Of a stretch of 64,000 nt of DNA, positions 27,647 to 39,800 are shown in pieces. A program made the position numbers and the translations under genes. The stretch is from Scylla paramamosain (Eukaryota > Arthropoda > Malacostraca > Decapoda > Portunidae), in assembly GCF_035594125.1 (NCBI RefSeq), contig NC_087151.1:31508693-31572692 (forward strand), read 5' to 3'. The notes beneath the pieces are model-generated. The model had not been told where the DNA came from. It saw only the letters and a program-made list of their open reading frames with translations, and did no database searches. Every line of letters starts with the position of its first letter. The first letter of the stretch is position 1.

Positions 27647-28131
27647 CTATCCAACATCAGAACAGTATATGAATATGGCAAATGCTGTTTTGACATCATT
27701 TCCTGCCATCCTGAGAAACAGTGATCTCGAGGAGCATGAATTGCAGCTGCAATGGAAATTGCGCATCCAGCGCAAGTTTCAGAATTCAAGAAAGAGGCAG
27801 GATTCCAAAGTGACTGAGGTGACGTCAAGGAAAAAGAAGATCCCTTGCATAGCGCCAAAAGAGACTACGTGTCTACTGATGTATGGAGTAAAGGCTTACC
27901 TTCCACCAAGGCCCCATTCAGAAGATGATGAGTCATTAGAGAGACATAGACAGTGGCTTGCTCTACATTGGATGAAGAAAGATCCCGAGTTAGATAAGAT
28001 ATGTGATATTTGTACGCTTGATTTATCTTTTTTATATTTCAGAGACTTTTTTACAGGTGTTGTTTAAAAATACCTCCTCTTATGTAAGCAATTTCAATGG
28101 TACTGGTGGATAGCCACTGAAAAATGATGCT

Positions 28132-28211
<80 letters not shown>

Positions 28212-28398
28212 GGAGAGAGGGAGCCTGGCGGGACAGTCAACTTATGAAAACTAATTTTACTTTAATGATTTTCCTCAGGCTGAACGCCTCATGCAGTTGA
28301 CACTCTCTGAGAGACACAAAAAAATAATCAAGGGGAACATTCTTGTAGCAGAAATCCTGAACTTGTACCCATGGATTCAGACTTTTGATGGCATAAGT
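27647..28398 (+). pseudogene. Copy 17: exon pair with destroyed A donor
   Basis: Exon A 27647-27998, exon B 28279-28398. The donor AAG|GTATGT reads AAG|ATATGT (G to A at 27999), so the canonical GT of exon A is lost. The coding sequence is otherwise consensus. Use of this copy would need a cryptic donor or exon skipping. Confidence 0.65.
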
Positions 28399-28603
28399 GT
28401 GTACACTTTATGGATTTTGCTACATATTGCTACTAATTGTCAACTTTATTTGTAGGGCTATAATGTATATAGCTATTTATACTTTATAGTAGGTAATTGA
28501 TATTTAACTACTGGTACTTCCATTCTCCCTCTCAGGCTCAAAGGCCTCAGTGACGGGAGATAAGCACTCATAACAATTAGGTGATTGTTAAGAAGAAGAA
28601 CAA

Positions 28604-28644
<41 letters not shown>

Positions 28645-28750
28645 TAATAAAAGGAGTTAAGCCATCTATATAGTTAGCTAGATTGATATCATTATTATTG
28701 TTATCATCATTATTACATATCAAGGTATTGTGACATTATTATTAATAATA

Positions 28751-28808
<58 letters not shown>

Positions 28809-28844
28809 GTTATTGTTATTATTATTATCATTATCATATTTCAG

Positions 28845-29337
28845 CTATCCAACATCAGAACAGTATATGAATATGGCAAATGCTGTTTTGACATCATTTC
28901 CTGCCATCCTGAGAAACAGTGATCTCGAGGAGCATGAATTGCAGCTGCAATGGAAATTGCGCATCCAGCGCAAGTTTCAGAATTCAAGAAAGAGGCAGGA
29001 TTCCAAAGTGACTGAGGCGACGTCAAGGAAAAAGAAGATCCCTTGCATAGCGCCAAAAGAGACTACGTGTCTACTGATGTATGGAGTAAAGGCTTACCTT
29101 CCACCAAGGCCCCATTCAGAAGATGATGAGTCATTAGAGAGACATAGACAGTGGCTTGCTCTACATTGGATGAAGAAAGATCCCGAGTTAGATAAGGTAT
29201 GCAATATTTGTACGCTTGATTTATCTTTTTTATATTTCAGAGACTTCTTTACTGGTGTTGTTTTAAAATACCTGCTCTTATGTAAGCAATTTCAATGGTA
29301 CTGGTGGATAGCCACTGAAAAATGATGCTTGTATATA

Positions 29338-29415
<78 letters not shown>

Positions 29416-29602
29416 GGAGAGAGGGAGGCTGGCGGGACAGTCAACTTATGAAAACTAATTTTACTTTAATGATTTTCCTCAGACTGAACGCCTCATGCAG
29501 TTGACACTCTCTGAGAGACACAAAAAAATAATCAAGGGGAACATTCTTGTATTAGAAATCCTGAACTTGTACCCGTGGATTCAGACTTTTGATGGCATAA
29601 GT
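28845..29602 (+). CDS. Copy 18: terminal-type exon pair (V58A; B A24L)
   Basis: Exon A 28845-29196, exon B 29483-29602. Has the full terminal marker set. Exon B reads VLEIL in place of VAEIL. Confidence 0.6.
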
Positions 29603-29858
29603 GTGTATATATGTACACTTTATGGATTTTGCTACATATTGTTACTAATTGTCAACTTTATTTGTAGGGCTATAATGTATATAGCTATTTATATTTTATA
29701 GTAGGTAATTGATATTTAACTACTGGTACTTCCATTCTCCCTCTCAGGCTCAAAGGCCTCAGTGACGGGAGATAAGCACTCATAACTAAGTACAGTTATT
29801 GCAGATGCTCATCTCTGTAACCTTCACTTATAATTATTTGATGCTTATATCTTTACAG

Positions 29859-30044
29859 ATAATCAAGGAGTTCCTGAGATTAGAACCACAAGCGGATGAA
29901 CCAGACCCAAGAGTAGCAGTTTTGAAAGGGCTGGAGAAATATAGGCTCCCAATAATTGCCATTCTCAAAAAAAGAAAAGCAGTTCCTCTGTATATGGAAA
30001 CCTTACTTGAACTCTATGGCCACGATGAAAGTCAATGCGAGTAA
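29859..30044 (+). CDS. Exon C, module 2 (intact)
   Basis: Acceptor ATCTTTACAG, phase 0. It opens IIKEFLRLEPQADEPDPR, continues VAVLKGLEKYRLPIIAIL, a basic KKRK and LYMETLLELYGHDES, and reaches TAA at 30042. If exon D is real, the stop is bypassed by a donor in GAAAGTCAATGCGAGTAATG. Joined to exon B it follows [10 protein letters not shown], consistent with one globular domain spanning B and C. Confidence 0.6.
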   Translation: MIKEFLRLEPQADEPDPRVAVLKGLEKYRLPIIAILKKRKAVPLYMETLLELYGHDESQCE

Positions 30045-30341
30045 TGTTTAGTTCAATTTGTTCATTTCAGTAGCTGGTAGCAATTTAATATATGTATCTT
30101 TTCATTATTAGCAATGCATCTTTCACTTTTATAAGCCTAGTATTCATGAAACTATGCTGCATGCAAAAACCAAACATTGTATTAAGCATGACCTATCTAA
30201 CTGTAATGCTTGCACCAATTTCTATAAAGGTACTAATTTAATTGTTAAATTCCTGCTCTTCTATCAATTTTTTTGGCTGAGTGCTACGGCTAAATAATTG
30301 TTTGCAGCATAAGTGATGTTAAAGATTTTAATAGGTGTAAA

Positions 30342-30391
<50 letters not shown>

Positions 30392-31157
30392 AAGAAAGAC
30401 ATTATTTCTAGTGTAAATAAACCCAATAGGCTGTCCAATTTGAAATTTAAAATGTAAATATCATCAATCTTTTTAGAAATGTTAGCTGCATCCTCTTCCC
30501 TTGCAGTCCAATAAGACAGGTCACTAATTTGTGTGGAGATAGAATTCTTGGAGTCACCTTTGCCGGCAGTAGCGCAAGTGCAAACAGTCTGATAAAGGTT
30601 TCTTCCATGGTTGTGATGAAATTCAGGACTTCTCACACTGTTTTGGTGGATATGATGAGAAGAATCGGGAGTTCGGGACATCAGTGCGTTATGTCGGGGC
30701 ATGTAGGTTCGGCTGGGGTTTTCTTTCTTTCTTTCTTTTTTTTTTTCGATCAGTACTCATCATATTCTTACGAGGACTTGCTAGACAAAGCATTATTGCA
30801 TTATGATATTACCCAAATAGTGTCTCAAGTAAAAAACATAACCGCATACTCGTACAAAAGATTTGCTGCTGTGACACAAACGACAAAAATCATTAGTATA
30901 CTGGTCGTTCTGAGCATTCAATCAAAATGCTTGTCATTCATATAATTAGTAGAACCATTGAGGAGCTTTATTTTTGTTAATTCTTATGTGATAAAGCAAT
31001 AATTACAGGAGAATTTTAAAAGATTGGTACTCAAATTAGTGGACTGTCCTATTGGATGTGACCATGTCTTCACTTTTTCCTTACACAGTTAATTTTCTTT
31101 TGTTTATTTGATTTACTTATTATCATATTTATTTATATATTTATTTATTTGCACCAG

Positions 31158-31225
31158 ATGCTTGCTTAGTTATATTGGGGTTACTTCACCTGCTTGGAGA
31201 AAGGAAAGACTCCATTTTTACTAAG
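31158..31225 (+). CDS. Exon D (proposed), module 2
   Basis: Identical in sequence and splice sites to the module 1 exon D; same phase uncertainty at its entry. Confidence 0.4.
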
Positions 31226-31372
31226 GTTAAATTTCAGTACCTTTGATTTTAGAGTGGTGTGTATATATTGAAATTTCTGAATATATTATCACCTTAAGAT
31301 ATACATCTACATATAAATTTTATTTTAATGTCAAAATGTTATTAATGTTTACACTATTATTTCTTCCTTAAG

Positions 31373-31645
31373 GTACCAGAAGAAGAACTAAGAACAGGGC
31401 AGTCTAGTGTGTATTTGATGGTGCACCTGTAGCTGAACCAACATGTATTTCTATGGCTGTAGTCTCATTGGTAGCAGGGCTTTGTGTTTAATATTGAACA
31501 CCCAAAAAATTGTGAACATTTCCTCCATTTCACAACATCCCATCTCTTAGGTATCAAGTATGACAAAGGTAACACTTCAAAAACAAGATCTCTACTTGTA
31601 AAACTCAATGAAGTAAAGACAGAATTGAGCTACAAAAATGCATAA
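31373..31645 (+). pseudogene. Exon E (proposed), module 2, best-preserved copy
   Basis: The distal piece is open from FNIEHPKNCEHFLHF through SHLLGIKYDKGNTSK to NEVKTELSYKNA and TAA at 31643. The middle piece is still frame-shifted relative to both ends, as in modules 1 and 3. Confidence 0.45.
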
Positions 31646-31681
31646 ATCTACTTCCAAATATATTCAACTCCACACATAATG

Positions 31682-32212
<531 letters not shown>

Positions 32213-33039
32213 AATTGGGAAGTATTCTTCATGTACCATATGATGCATATATTTTTTTTTTTTATATGCATTTTTTACCTTTTTTTTTTTTTATTTCTCT
32301 ATGTTATTGCAAATGATACATGAAGCTTCTTTATTACTGTTCTGAGCATTTCTGTAGATTTGTTTAGTTAGTATATCCCATAGAAATACTCATTTTCTTT
32401 TTTTGTGTGGCTTTAAAGGATTAATGGTGACATATGGATATGATCTGGGTTAAAAGCTTGTACAAATAAGGTTAAATGTCTATTTTTGCACTGGTTGTTT
32501 CCCTAAGTTTCTTAAAAGTACTGTTATATAATGATTAGCAGTGGACTAATTAATTATTCTTTACAGGGTCTGTAACTCCTTACATTTAATTTATGTTAAC
32601 TTTACTTACATATTTTTTCCTTTAGTTTATGAATGGGAGGAAGGTTTAATATTCATATCTTAAGAGATGCTTACTTTCTTTTCCACATTGCAAGTTTTAG
32701 TGATTAATACTCACAAATGTGTATTATTTACTTAATGGCTTGTCAAAACAGATTGTTTTGTGTTGCTTTTTTTTTTCTCATGCTAGGATGAAGTGTTAGT
32801 AATGGAGTTTATTTTTTACATCTGTTTTATATATCATTACAGTTTTGAGGGGAGCTTTCTGTTAAATGTTCATGTGAAAAGCATATTATACTATAGATGA
32901 TAAAAATTATAGTGTTTATTTATTTTTTTTTTAATGCAATGAAATGGAGGGAACATTTAATTGTATATGAATATATTGAATTTATTACCTATTCTTTCCC
33001 TAACCTTGAGACAGCAGTAGCTAGCTGCTAGTATTAAAG

Positions 33040-33306
33040 GTACTAATGATTCATCATCTGCCTAAGAAAGACTAACTAATTAGTCATTTAATTGACTAAC
33101 CTATGATCCACTTTACTAATGAGGTTAGTAGAAGCAGTGAACAGTACGAAGGCATTAGTCATATATATTTGAGTAAGACCATACTCAGGTTGAGTGCTCA
33201 GTTAGTCACAAATTGACTAACATTATGTTAGTCACTGACTAATGCTGCCACTCGTTCTAGACCCCATGAGTTTTACTAAGAAAAGTTAGTCAGCACGACT
33301 AACTTT
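33040..33306. promoter_or_regulatory. TTAGTCA motif cluster, module 2
   Basis: Same cluster as module 1. One dyad is shortened to TTAGTCACTGACTAA by a 3-base loss that keeps its symmetry. The 10-base-arm dyad at 33282-33306 is intact. Confidence 0.45.
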
Positions 33307-33717
33307 GGTTTTGTGTGACATAAAGGTACTAGGCCTTGCTGGCGCGCGAGAGTGTAAGAAAGGCAGGAAAAGTGAGTGGCGAGTGTGTGGGGCGACACTG
33401 TACCCTCCCCACGGTTTTGGAGGACAAAGTGAAAGATGGAGGCGGAAGGAAGGGCCAGTGAGCTGCGTATGCTTGACCTCTGAGTGGACGTAGGGAAAAA
33501 AAAAATGACACGTTTCGGAAATAACTTGTATCATAAGGAGAGAACGTGCATCCCGTTAAGCAGCCGCGCATTGCAAGGCCACGAGAGTACGTGGTATGAT
33601 CGCAAGTGACACGTTCGGAAATCAGCGTTTAATTGCGTGTGTCTTAATAGAAAAAAATAGCTGATTTCCAAATTATACATCAAAGTATGACCTCGTCTAG
33701 TTCAGGAGAGTCCTTCG

Positions 33718-33724
33718 TATAAAT
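33718..33724 (+). promoter_or_regulatory. Candidate TATA box, module 2
   Basis: TATAAAT in the same CpG-containing context as module 1. The following (CT)n tract is longer here. Confidence 0.3.
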
Positions 33725-33764
33725 GCACTGGTGTGTGTATGTGTGTGTGAGTGTTATTGCTAGT

Positions 33765-33810
<46 letters not shown>

Positions 33811-33944
33811 AGTAGTTGCACAGGTCTTCAAGGGTATTTTTACGGTTTTAGTGACAGATTAACAACATTTCTACATTAATAACAGGAGAAACACCATTGA
33901 AAACCCTGATAATCATCTTTATACCTTTGAAAAACAGTCGTGAG

Positions 33945-33978
<34 letters not shown>

Positions 33979-34190
33979 AGGAGCATTTCAGTTGAGCCTA
34001 TTCTGCCCTGGTTCGTGTTTGCTGCGGTGACACGGTGCCGCACTGAGTGAAGATTGCGTTCATAATCACTTATCGGGGGTGGAGTGGGGAAAGGAGAGTC
34101 AGGAAGTGAGGATATTTATATTATTTGACATATTATTTGATAGCATGTCAACTTTTGTGTGTGTGTGTGTGTGTGGGTGGGTGTTGGATC

Positions 34191-34366
34191 AGTGACAGGT
34201 GGCGCTGGGGAGTTACCACGGCGAGCGGCTGGCTGGCTGCAGTGTTTTGGTCAGCACTGGTCAATCTTGCCCTATACGCTCTATTAACCAGTGTTTCCGT
34301 CTTCCCGACACCTTCTTCCTGCACCAAGCACCGTCAAGCATCACCAGAGAGGCACGAGTACGTAAG
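34191..34366 (+). other. Candidate non-coding first exon, module 2
   Basis: TCAGT initiator and TACGTAAG|GTGAGT donor as in module 1. One base differs near the end (AAGCATC for AAGTATC). Confidence 0.45.
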
Positions 34367-35497
34367 GTGAGTCCAGCGGGGCCAGTCTCTCCTCAGCCTT
34401 ACTGCCTTCACAACACCCTAATCCTCCCTGTAGTGTCTTGTATTCGTTTATTTAGGATTCATTATTCGTTATTTAGTTTTTTTAGGGGTTAATTATTTAT
34501 ATTTAGGTTTTGTTTACGTCTGAGTCTGGAAAGAGTTGGAAATTTATTCAAATATTTAATGTTCCCCAATATGTAAACAAGCCGTCAGCTGTGTTATTAG
34601 CCATTATTTGCCTCCTCTCTCACTTATTGTAAGCCTAACATATCACAAGATGGATCCACATGTCTAGCCTTCATATCCGCTGGTCAGATATATCTGTCAT
34701 TGCCTGGTTTTGGTGTTATATAGGAATAAATAAAGCAACATGGCCGCCGGCGCCCCCACTGAGGTCGCCCCCGAGGGCCGCCATGATGGACTGGCACCTG
34801 TTCCGGCTTGTTGGTTCCAATATTTTTTTTTATTTTTCTGAATTAATTTATTTGGCTTGTATAGTAAGATTTTATGGTTTCTAAAAATATTTCGTTGCTT
34901 TTGAAGTGTTTTTCTTGCTTCAGTTAAGTAAATGTGCTGAATTTGGTGTTGTTTTTTATGTAAATAAGGGGCAGTTTGTACGGTGAAATTTACCCAGCCT
35001 GGTTTTTGGCTTTTTTATTTGAGGCTTTAATGAAGATTTTATTGCTTCAAAAAATCGTTTATGATTTTTAAAGTATGTTGCGTTTCTGTTGAGTTAAGTA
35101 TGTGGAATTTGAATAGGCTTATTATCCCGTTGAAAGTGGTGATTTTGTCATTTTTTAGCTTCTTTATTTTTTTATTGTAGTTTGCAACTAAGTGTGCATT
35201 ATTTTAAAAAATAGTTCAGATTTTTTAAAATGCTTTTTTACCAGTGTAAAGTGGAATAGGTGGACTTTTCAGTGTTTTTAATGGTGTCAAAATTTCCAAC
35301 ACTTTTTCCATATTTCGCATAATATTACTTTATAACTACTGAGACTGGAGGTGTTTTGATATTGTGAATATTAATTAAAGTAATTGTCAAGTCAGAATAT
35401 ATAATGCATTCGAGCCTAGCTTCATTTTTTCTATGGGTCAATTTCAAAATTAAATACGTTACGTACGTATGGCAGCGGGGCGCCGGCACCTCGCCTG

Positions 35498-35505
35498 TGA
35501 CGTCA
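35498..35505 (+). promoter_or_regulatory. CRE palindrome, module 2
   Basis: TGACGTCA in the same GC-rich patch as module 1. Confidence 0.4.
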
Positions 35506-35640
35506 TCAAGGATTCGGGACTCGGTCTGCTCCAGTGTCTTCTCAATATTTACCGTAATTTCCAGTGTTTTCCAAGTGTTTCTAGCTGTTTCTAAAGTCAG
35601 GCGTGTAGATAGTTGTAGTAGAAGGAAGAAAATAAGAGAA

Positions 35641-35692
35641 ATGAAAGAGGAGAAGGAAGAAACAAAAAGAAATGGAGGAGGAGGCAAAACAG
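35641..35692 (+). CDS. Candidate first coding exon, module beginning at array 3
   Basis: Same 52-base exon as in module 1 with donor CAG|GTAAAC. Here the following intron carries the LINE in sense orientation. Confidence 0.3.
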
Positions 35693-35744
35693 GTAAACAA
35701 TATTTAGCTTAGTTTCCCTTGCTGCGCTGCAGTTCTCTGTAATA

Positions 35745-35914
35745 TTTGGTGTGTTTTGGGTGTTTTACGTGTTTAGGATGTATGTAGGAATATTGTGGGG
35801 TGTTTAGAGTGTGTTTTGGTGGTGTTTAGGTGTGTTTTGGGTGTATATTTGGTGTTATCGTTGTGTTTTGGGTGAATTTTGGGTGTTTTAAATGTGGTTT
35901 AGGATGTTTTTAGT
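35745..35914. repeat. GT-rich minisatellite, left part, module 2
   Basis: Counterpart of the module 1 minisatellite, interrupted by the LINE. The right part continues at 39930-40495, then (TA)n at about 40497-40586. Confidence 0.85.
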
Positions 35915-36344
35915 CAAGGAAGAAGTGCAAGAAATGGAAGAGAGAAGCCTGCTAGTTGTCCAAGGAGGAGGCAACAACTTAGTAGAGGCAGGTGCTGAAG
36001 ACACAGTAAAGGAAGTGATAGAAGCAGTGAGGGCAGCAGAAGAAAAGAAGATGTGTGTGGCTGTGGTGGGGGTCCTGTGGCGCCCACGGGAAGGAGTGCA
36101 GTATGAGAAGGTTAGAAGAGAAACGAACCGCAAGATATGCATGGAACTCATGAAGATCAAGATGGAATGGATGGCAGAGAAGAAGGGCAACGTGAGCTTC
36201 CTGGACATGGATGGGATCCTTGACCAGGACAAATTCTTCGGGAGAGACGGGGTCCACCTCAACCACAACGGGAATGAGAGGCTAGGACGTCGACTGGCTG
36301 AGTGGATGAGGGCGAGGCAGGTGTGTTGTGTGGACGACGCATGA
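35915..36344 (+). CDS. LINE ORF1, C-terminal fragment with SGNH-hydrolase-like motifs
   Basis: The frame is open from a host-derived ATG at 35892, so its first seven residues (MWFRMFL) are minisatellite sequence fused by the insertion. From that ATG, VVQGGGNNL at about 22-30 resembles the SGNH block with the catalytic Asn, and RDGVHLNHNG at about 118-127 holds the D..H pair (D119, H122) of the esterase. The N-terminal part of ORF1 is lost by 5' truncation. Esterase domains in LINE ORF1 are thought to act in RNP or membrane association. The frame ends at TGA 36342-36344, directly in frame with ORF2. Confidence 0.75.
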
Positions 36345-36422
36345 CGAGGAGGACTCTTTGATGTCAGCAAACATGAAAGAAAAGAGACTAACCAGGCAAG
36401 TAAATGTGTGAAGATTGGCTGT

Positions 36423-39400
36423 ATGAATGTGAGAGGATGGGGTGTGGGCAAGTTTGAGGATGTATGCAAGGAGCTCAGGGAGTGGAGGTTCGACTTAGTC
36501 GGGCTCACTGAGACTCACCTGAGAGATGATGTACGAATGGAGGGATGCGAGTATGTTATGATTGGAAAGGGGCGTAAGGCACAGGAAACACTGGGAGGAG
36601 GCGTAGCCCTACTCTACAAGAAAGAAAGAGGACTGAAAGTAGAGGAGATTGATGTGGGGGAGTGTACAAGTAGTGAGGATGTGCTTGCAGTAAGAGTGGA
36701 ATGCATGGATGGTCGTGGCAGACCAGAGAAGGTGGTACTGGTGGTAGCGTACATGACTGTCATGGGTGAAAGAGCAGAGAGGGAAAATAGGAGGAAGTAT
36801 GACATACTTAAGAAAGTTGTGAGAGAGCATGGAGAGGAGAGAGTGCTAGTTATGGGTGACATGAATGCACATGTGAGAATACTGGGGGAACAGGTGAACA
36901 GGAATGGTGAAATGCTTGGAGAGTTTGTTGATGAACTGGAGCTGGAAAATCTGAACGTTACTTTGGCAGAGGGGCGTGTGACTTGGAGTGCAAGAGAACA
37001 GGAATCGGCAATTGACTACATGTTGGTGAATGGAAGAATGCGTGAAATTGTGTCGCACATGTGGATAGATGAGGATGGTTTGGTTGATATTGTGTCCGAT
37101 CACAACATGCTGGTTGTGGAGTGCTTGATGCAGGGTGGGAATGAAGTGAAAGTGGCAAGTAAGAGAAAGAAGTGGAGACTGAGAGATGTAGGGTGGGAGA
37201 ACTTTCAGGTTGATCTGAGTGAGAGAAGCTGGGACGATGAAAGTGTGCATGACGTGGAGCATCTGAATGAGAAACTGGTTGAGGACGTGAGGGGTGCTGC
37301 TGAGAACCAGATAGGGTTTGTGAGAGTAGGTAGAAGAAAGAATGTATGTAAACCATGGTGGAATGATGAAATCAGAGCGGCTAGGAAGGAGCGAAAGAGA
37401 ATGAGTAGACAGTGTAGATGGCTGAGGAAAAAGAGGCATGAAAGCGATGAGGCAGAGAATGAGTATCTGAATGCATGGGCAGCGTATGTGAAGCAGCAGC
37501 GGTTGACGAGACGAATGATAATGAATGCTAAAGTGAAGAGTGAAAGGAGCGTGATTCAATCTTTAAGGGAGAAAGGTATGGAAGGTGGCCGTGAATGGTA
37601 CAAGTTCATGAGAGGTGAGAATATGTCAGGCAGTGTTGGTGTGGAGAGTCTAAAAGTGGAGGGTGTAGTTATAACAGAGAAGGATGGAATCAGGGAGGCA
37701 ATCAAAGGGTTCTGGGAAGAAGTAGGTGGGGTAGGTGAGATGTTTAGTGTGAGAGAAGAATGTGTAACACTGGAAAGGAAGAATGCAGATGAACTGGATG
37801 AAAGAATCAGTAGGGATGAAGTGGAGAGGTGTGTGAGAAGGCAGAAGAATGGCAAGGCAGCAGGTCCAGATGATATACCCTATGAGTTCTACAAGAATGG
37901 TGGGGAGGTAGTGATAGACAGAATGACTGAGTTATTCAACCGAGTGTGGGATGAAGAGAGAGTGCCAAGAAAGTGGAATGAGAGCCGAGTGTGTCTGTTA
38001 CATAAGGGAGGATTTAAGAGTAAGAATGAGCTGAAGAACTACAGGCCAATTGCATTAGTGAATACAGTAGGTAAAGTTTTCAGTGCAGTGTTGAATGAGA
38101 GACTGTGTAAATGGATTGAGAGAGCTGGAGTGCTGGGTGAAGAACAGAATGGTTTTCGTAGGGACAGGAGAGCTGAGGACAATATGTTTGTGGTGAATGA
38201 AATGATTGAGAAGAAAAAGAATGATGGGGGTAAATTGTACCTAGGTTTTTTGGATATAGAGAAAGCTTATGATAGAGTGAACAGAGAAATGTTAGGTAGA
38301 GTCTTAGAAAAGATTGGATTGAGTGCAAAGATAGTTAACGTAGTGCAAAGTATGTATGTGGACACAAGAGCTAGATACAGGCTAGGAGACATAGAAACAG
38401 ACTGGGTGAAGAGTGAGAGAGGAGTTAGGCAGGGCTGTATATTGTCACCAACCCTTTTTAGCCTGTATACAGAGGAGCTAGCAGCCAGGATGAGAAGAAT
38501 GAATGTAGGGGTAAGTGTGGGGAATGATAAAGTATGTGTGCTCCTTTATGCAGATGATGTAGTTGTTATGAGTGAATCGGCAGATGAGCTTCAAAGTTTG
38601 TTGGATGTAGTGGATGGCTATGGTAAAGACTTTGGAGTAAGGTTTAGCAGTGAGGAAAGCAAAGTAATGATTGTGAATAGATCAGAGGATGAAAGTAATG
38701 TGGTATGGAGACTTGGAGAGAATGAGTTGAGACAGGTGCAAGAATACAAGTACTTAGGGAGGTGGATGAGTCCTAGTGGGTGTGCAAAGGCAAAGAATGA
38801 AAAGATAAGTATGCTAAACCATTGGGTAGGTCGATTGGGAAGCGCGGCAAGGATGAGAGCAAGTAAGTATGATGTGTTGAGAGAAGTGTGGAAGAGTGTG
38901 GCTGTGCCATGTATAATGTATGGTATGGATGTGATTGCATGGAATGAAAGTGAAATTGATAAGTTAGAAGTGGGCCAGAACAAAGTAGCAAGGATGGCAC
39001 TGAGTGCACCGAGGTGCACAGCAGTTGAAGCCTTGAGAGGTGACATGGGATGGAGCACCTTCAGAGAAAGACTGACAAAAGCCACACTTGGGTACAAGAT
39101 TAGGCTTGAGAGAATGGATGATGCAAGAATAGCAAGGAAGGTGTACCTGTGGAATGAAAGTGGAAGCAAATGGAGGAAGAGATGCATGAGAATGACAGAC
39201 AGGAATGGATTGCAAGTTGTGTGGGCGATAAGAATGGCTGGGAGGAATCAAAATGAGCGTGAATGGGTGGTAACAAGAGGAGGAAGAGTGGGAGCCGAAT
39301 GGGATGTGAGAAAATGGAAGAATGAGATAGACAAAGAAGTGAAATGTGTGGGACTGAATGAATGGAAGAATGAGATGGAAAGAAAGAAGACCCTGGAATG

Positions 39401-39800
39401 GTACAAGGAGAAAGAGGCCCCGAGGTATGAAAGGTGGTATGATGGAAGCCTGGGCGGTGATCTTCTCTTCCGAGCGAGGGCACAGTGTATGGATGTGAAG
39501 GCAAGGAGTTACAGGTGGTCTGAGTCCCGCAGCAAAGTGTGCCAGATGTGTGACATGGGAGAGGATGAGACGGTGGAACATGTGGTGCTGGAGTGTGTGC
39601 AGTATGCCAGAGACAGGAATGAGATGATGCAAGTGATACTGACTGAGTTAGGGCATGATAGGAATGAAAGAGTGGAGAAGACAGGAAAGGAATGGATGGT
39701 GTTGTTGCTGGGACTGGGTAGAGAGGCCAATGAAAGGATGATTGAGGCGGTGAAAGAGTTTCTGGAGAGAATGTGGCGTGCCAGGTGTATGAACAATTAG
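36423..39800 (+). CDS. LINE ORF2: AP endonuclease and reverse transcriptase
   Basis: An uninterrupted frame of about 1125 residues from the first ATG. In-frame coding continues upstream to the ORF1 stop, so residue numbers here count from 36408. The N-terminal apurinic endonuclease domain spans about 1-240: NVRGW, LTETHL near 33-38, MGDMNAH near 149-155, SAIDYML near 200-206 and SDHNML near 230-235. The reverse transcriptase spans about 480-760: GKAAGPDDIPYEF, NYRPIAL, GFLDIEKAYD, RQGCILSP, and the catalytic YADD at 714-717. A C-terminal CCHC zinc-binding motif is at C1045, C1048, H1058 and C1063. There is no frameshift or stop, so the protein could be active. It would nick target DNA and copy the element RNA by target-primed reverse transcription. 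Minus-strand frames over it are shadows. Confidence 0.93.
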   Translation: MNVRGWGVGKFEDVCKELREWRFDLVGLTETHLRDDVRMEGCEYVMIGKGRKAQETLGGGVALLYKKERGLKVEEIDVGECTSSEDVLAVRVECMDGRGRPEKVVLVVAYMTVMGERAERENRRKYDILKKVVREHGEERVLVMGDMNAHVRILGEQVNRNGEMLGEFVDELELENLNVTLAEGRVTWSAREQESAIDYMLVNGRMREIVSHMWIDEDGLVDIVSDHNMLVVECLMQGGNEVKVASKRKKWRLRDVGWENFQVDLSERSWDDESVHDVEHLNEKLVEDVRGAAENQIGFVRVGRRKNVCKPWWNDEIRAARKERKRMSRQCRWLRKKRHESDEAENEYLNAWAAYVKQQRLTRRMIMNAKVKSERSVIQSLREKGMEGGREWYKFMRGENMSGSVGVESLKVEGVVITEKDGIREAIKGFWEEVGGVGEMFSVREECVTLERKNADELDERISRDEVERCVRRQKNGKAAGPDDIPYEFYKNGGEVVIDRMTELFNRVWDEERVPRKWNESRVCLLHKGGFKSKNELKNYRPIALVNTVGKVFSAVLNERLCKWIERAGVLGEEQNGFRRDRRAEDNMFVVNEMIEKKKNDGGKLYLGFLDIEKAYDRVNREMLGRVLEKIGLSAKIVNVVQSMYVDTRARYRLGDIETDWVKSERGVRQGCILSPTLFSLYTEELAARMRRMNVGVSVGNDKVCVLLYADDVVVMSESADELQSLLDVVDGYGKDFGVRFSSEESKVMIVNRSEDESNVVWRLGENELRQVQEYKYLGRWMSPSGCAKAKNEKISMLNHWVGRLGSAARMRASKYDVLREVWKSVAVPCIMYGMDVIAWNESEIDKLEVGQNKVARMALSAPRCTAVEALRGDMGWSTFRERLTKATLGYKIRLERMDDARIARKVYLWNESGSKWRKRCMRMTDRNGLQVVWAIRMAGRNQNEREWVVTRGGRVGAEWDVRKWKNEIDKEVKCVGLNEWKNEMERKKTLEWYKEKEAPRYERWYDGSLGGDLLFRARAQCMDVKARSYRWSESRSKVCQMCDMGEDETVEHVVLECVQYARDRNEMMQVILTELGHDRNERVEKTGKEWMVLLLGLGREANERMIEAVKEFLERMWRARCMNN

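Noticed and set aside
36609..39796. Long minus-strand frames within the LINE
   Set aside because: Shadows of ORF2, caused by its biased purine-rich codon use; no domain recognised in them.
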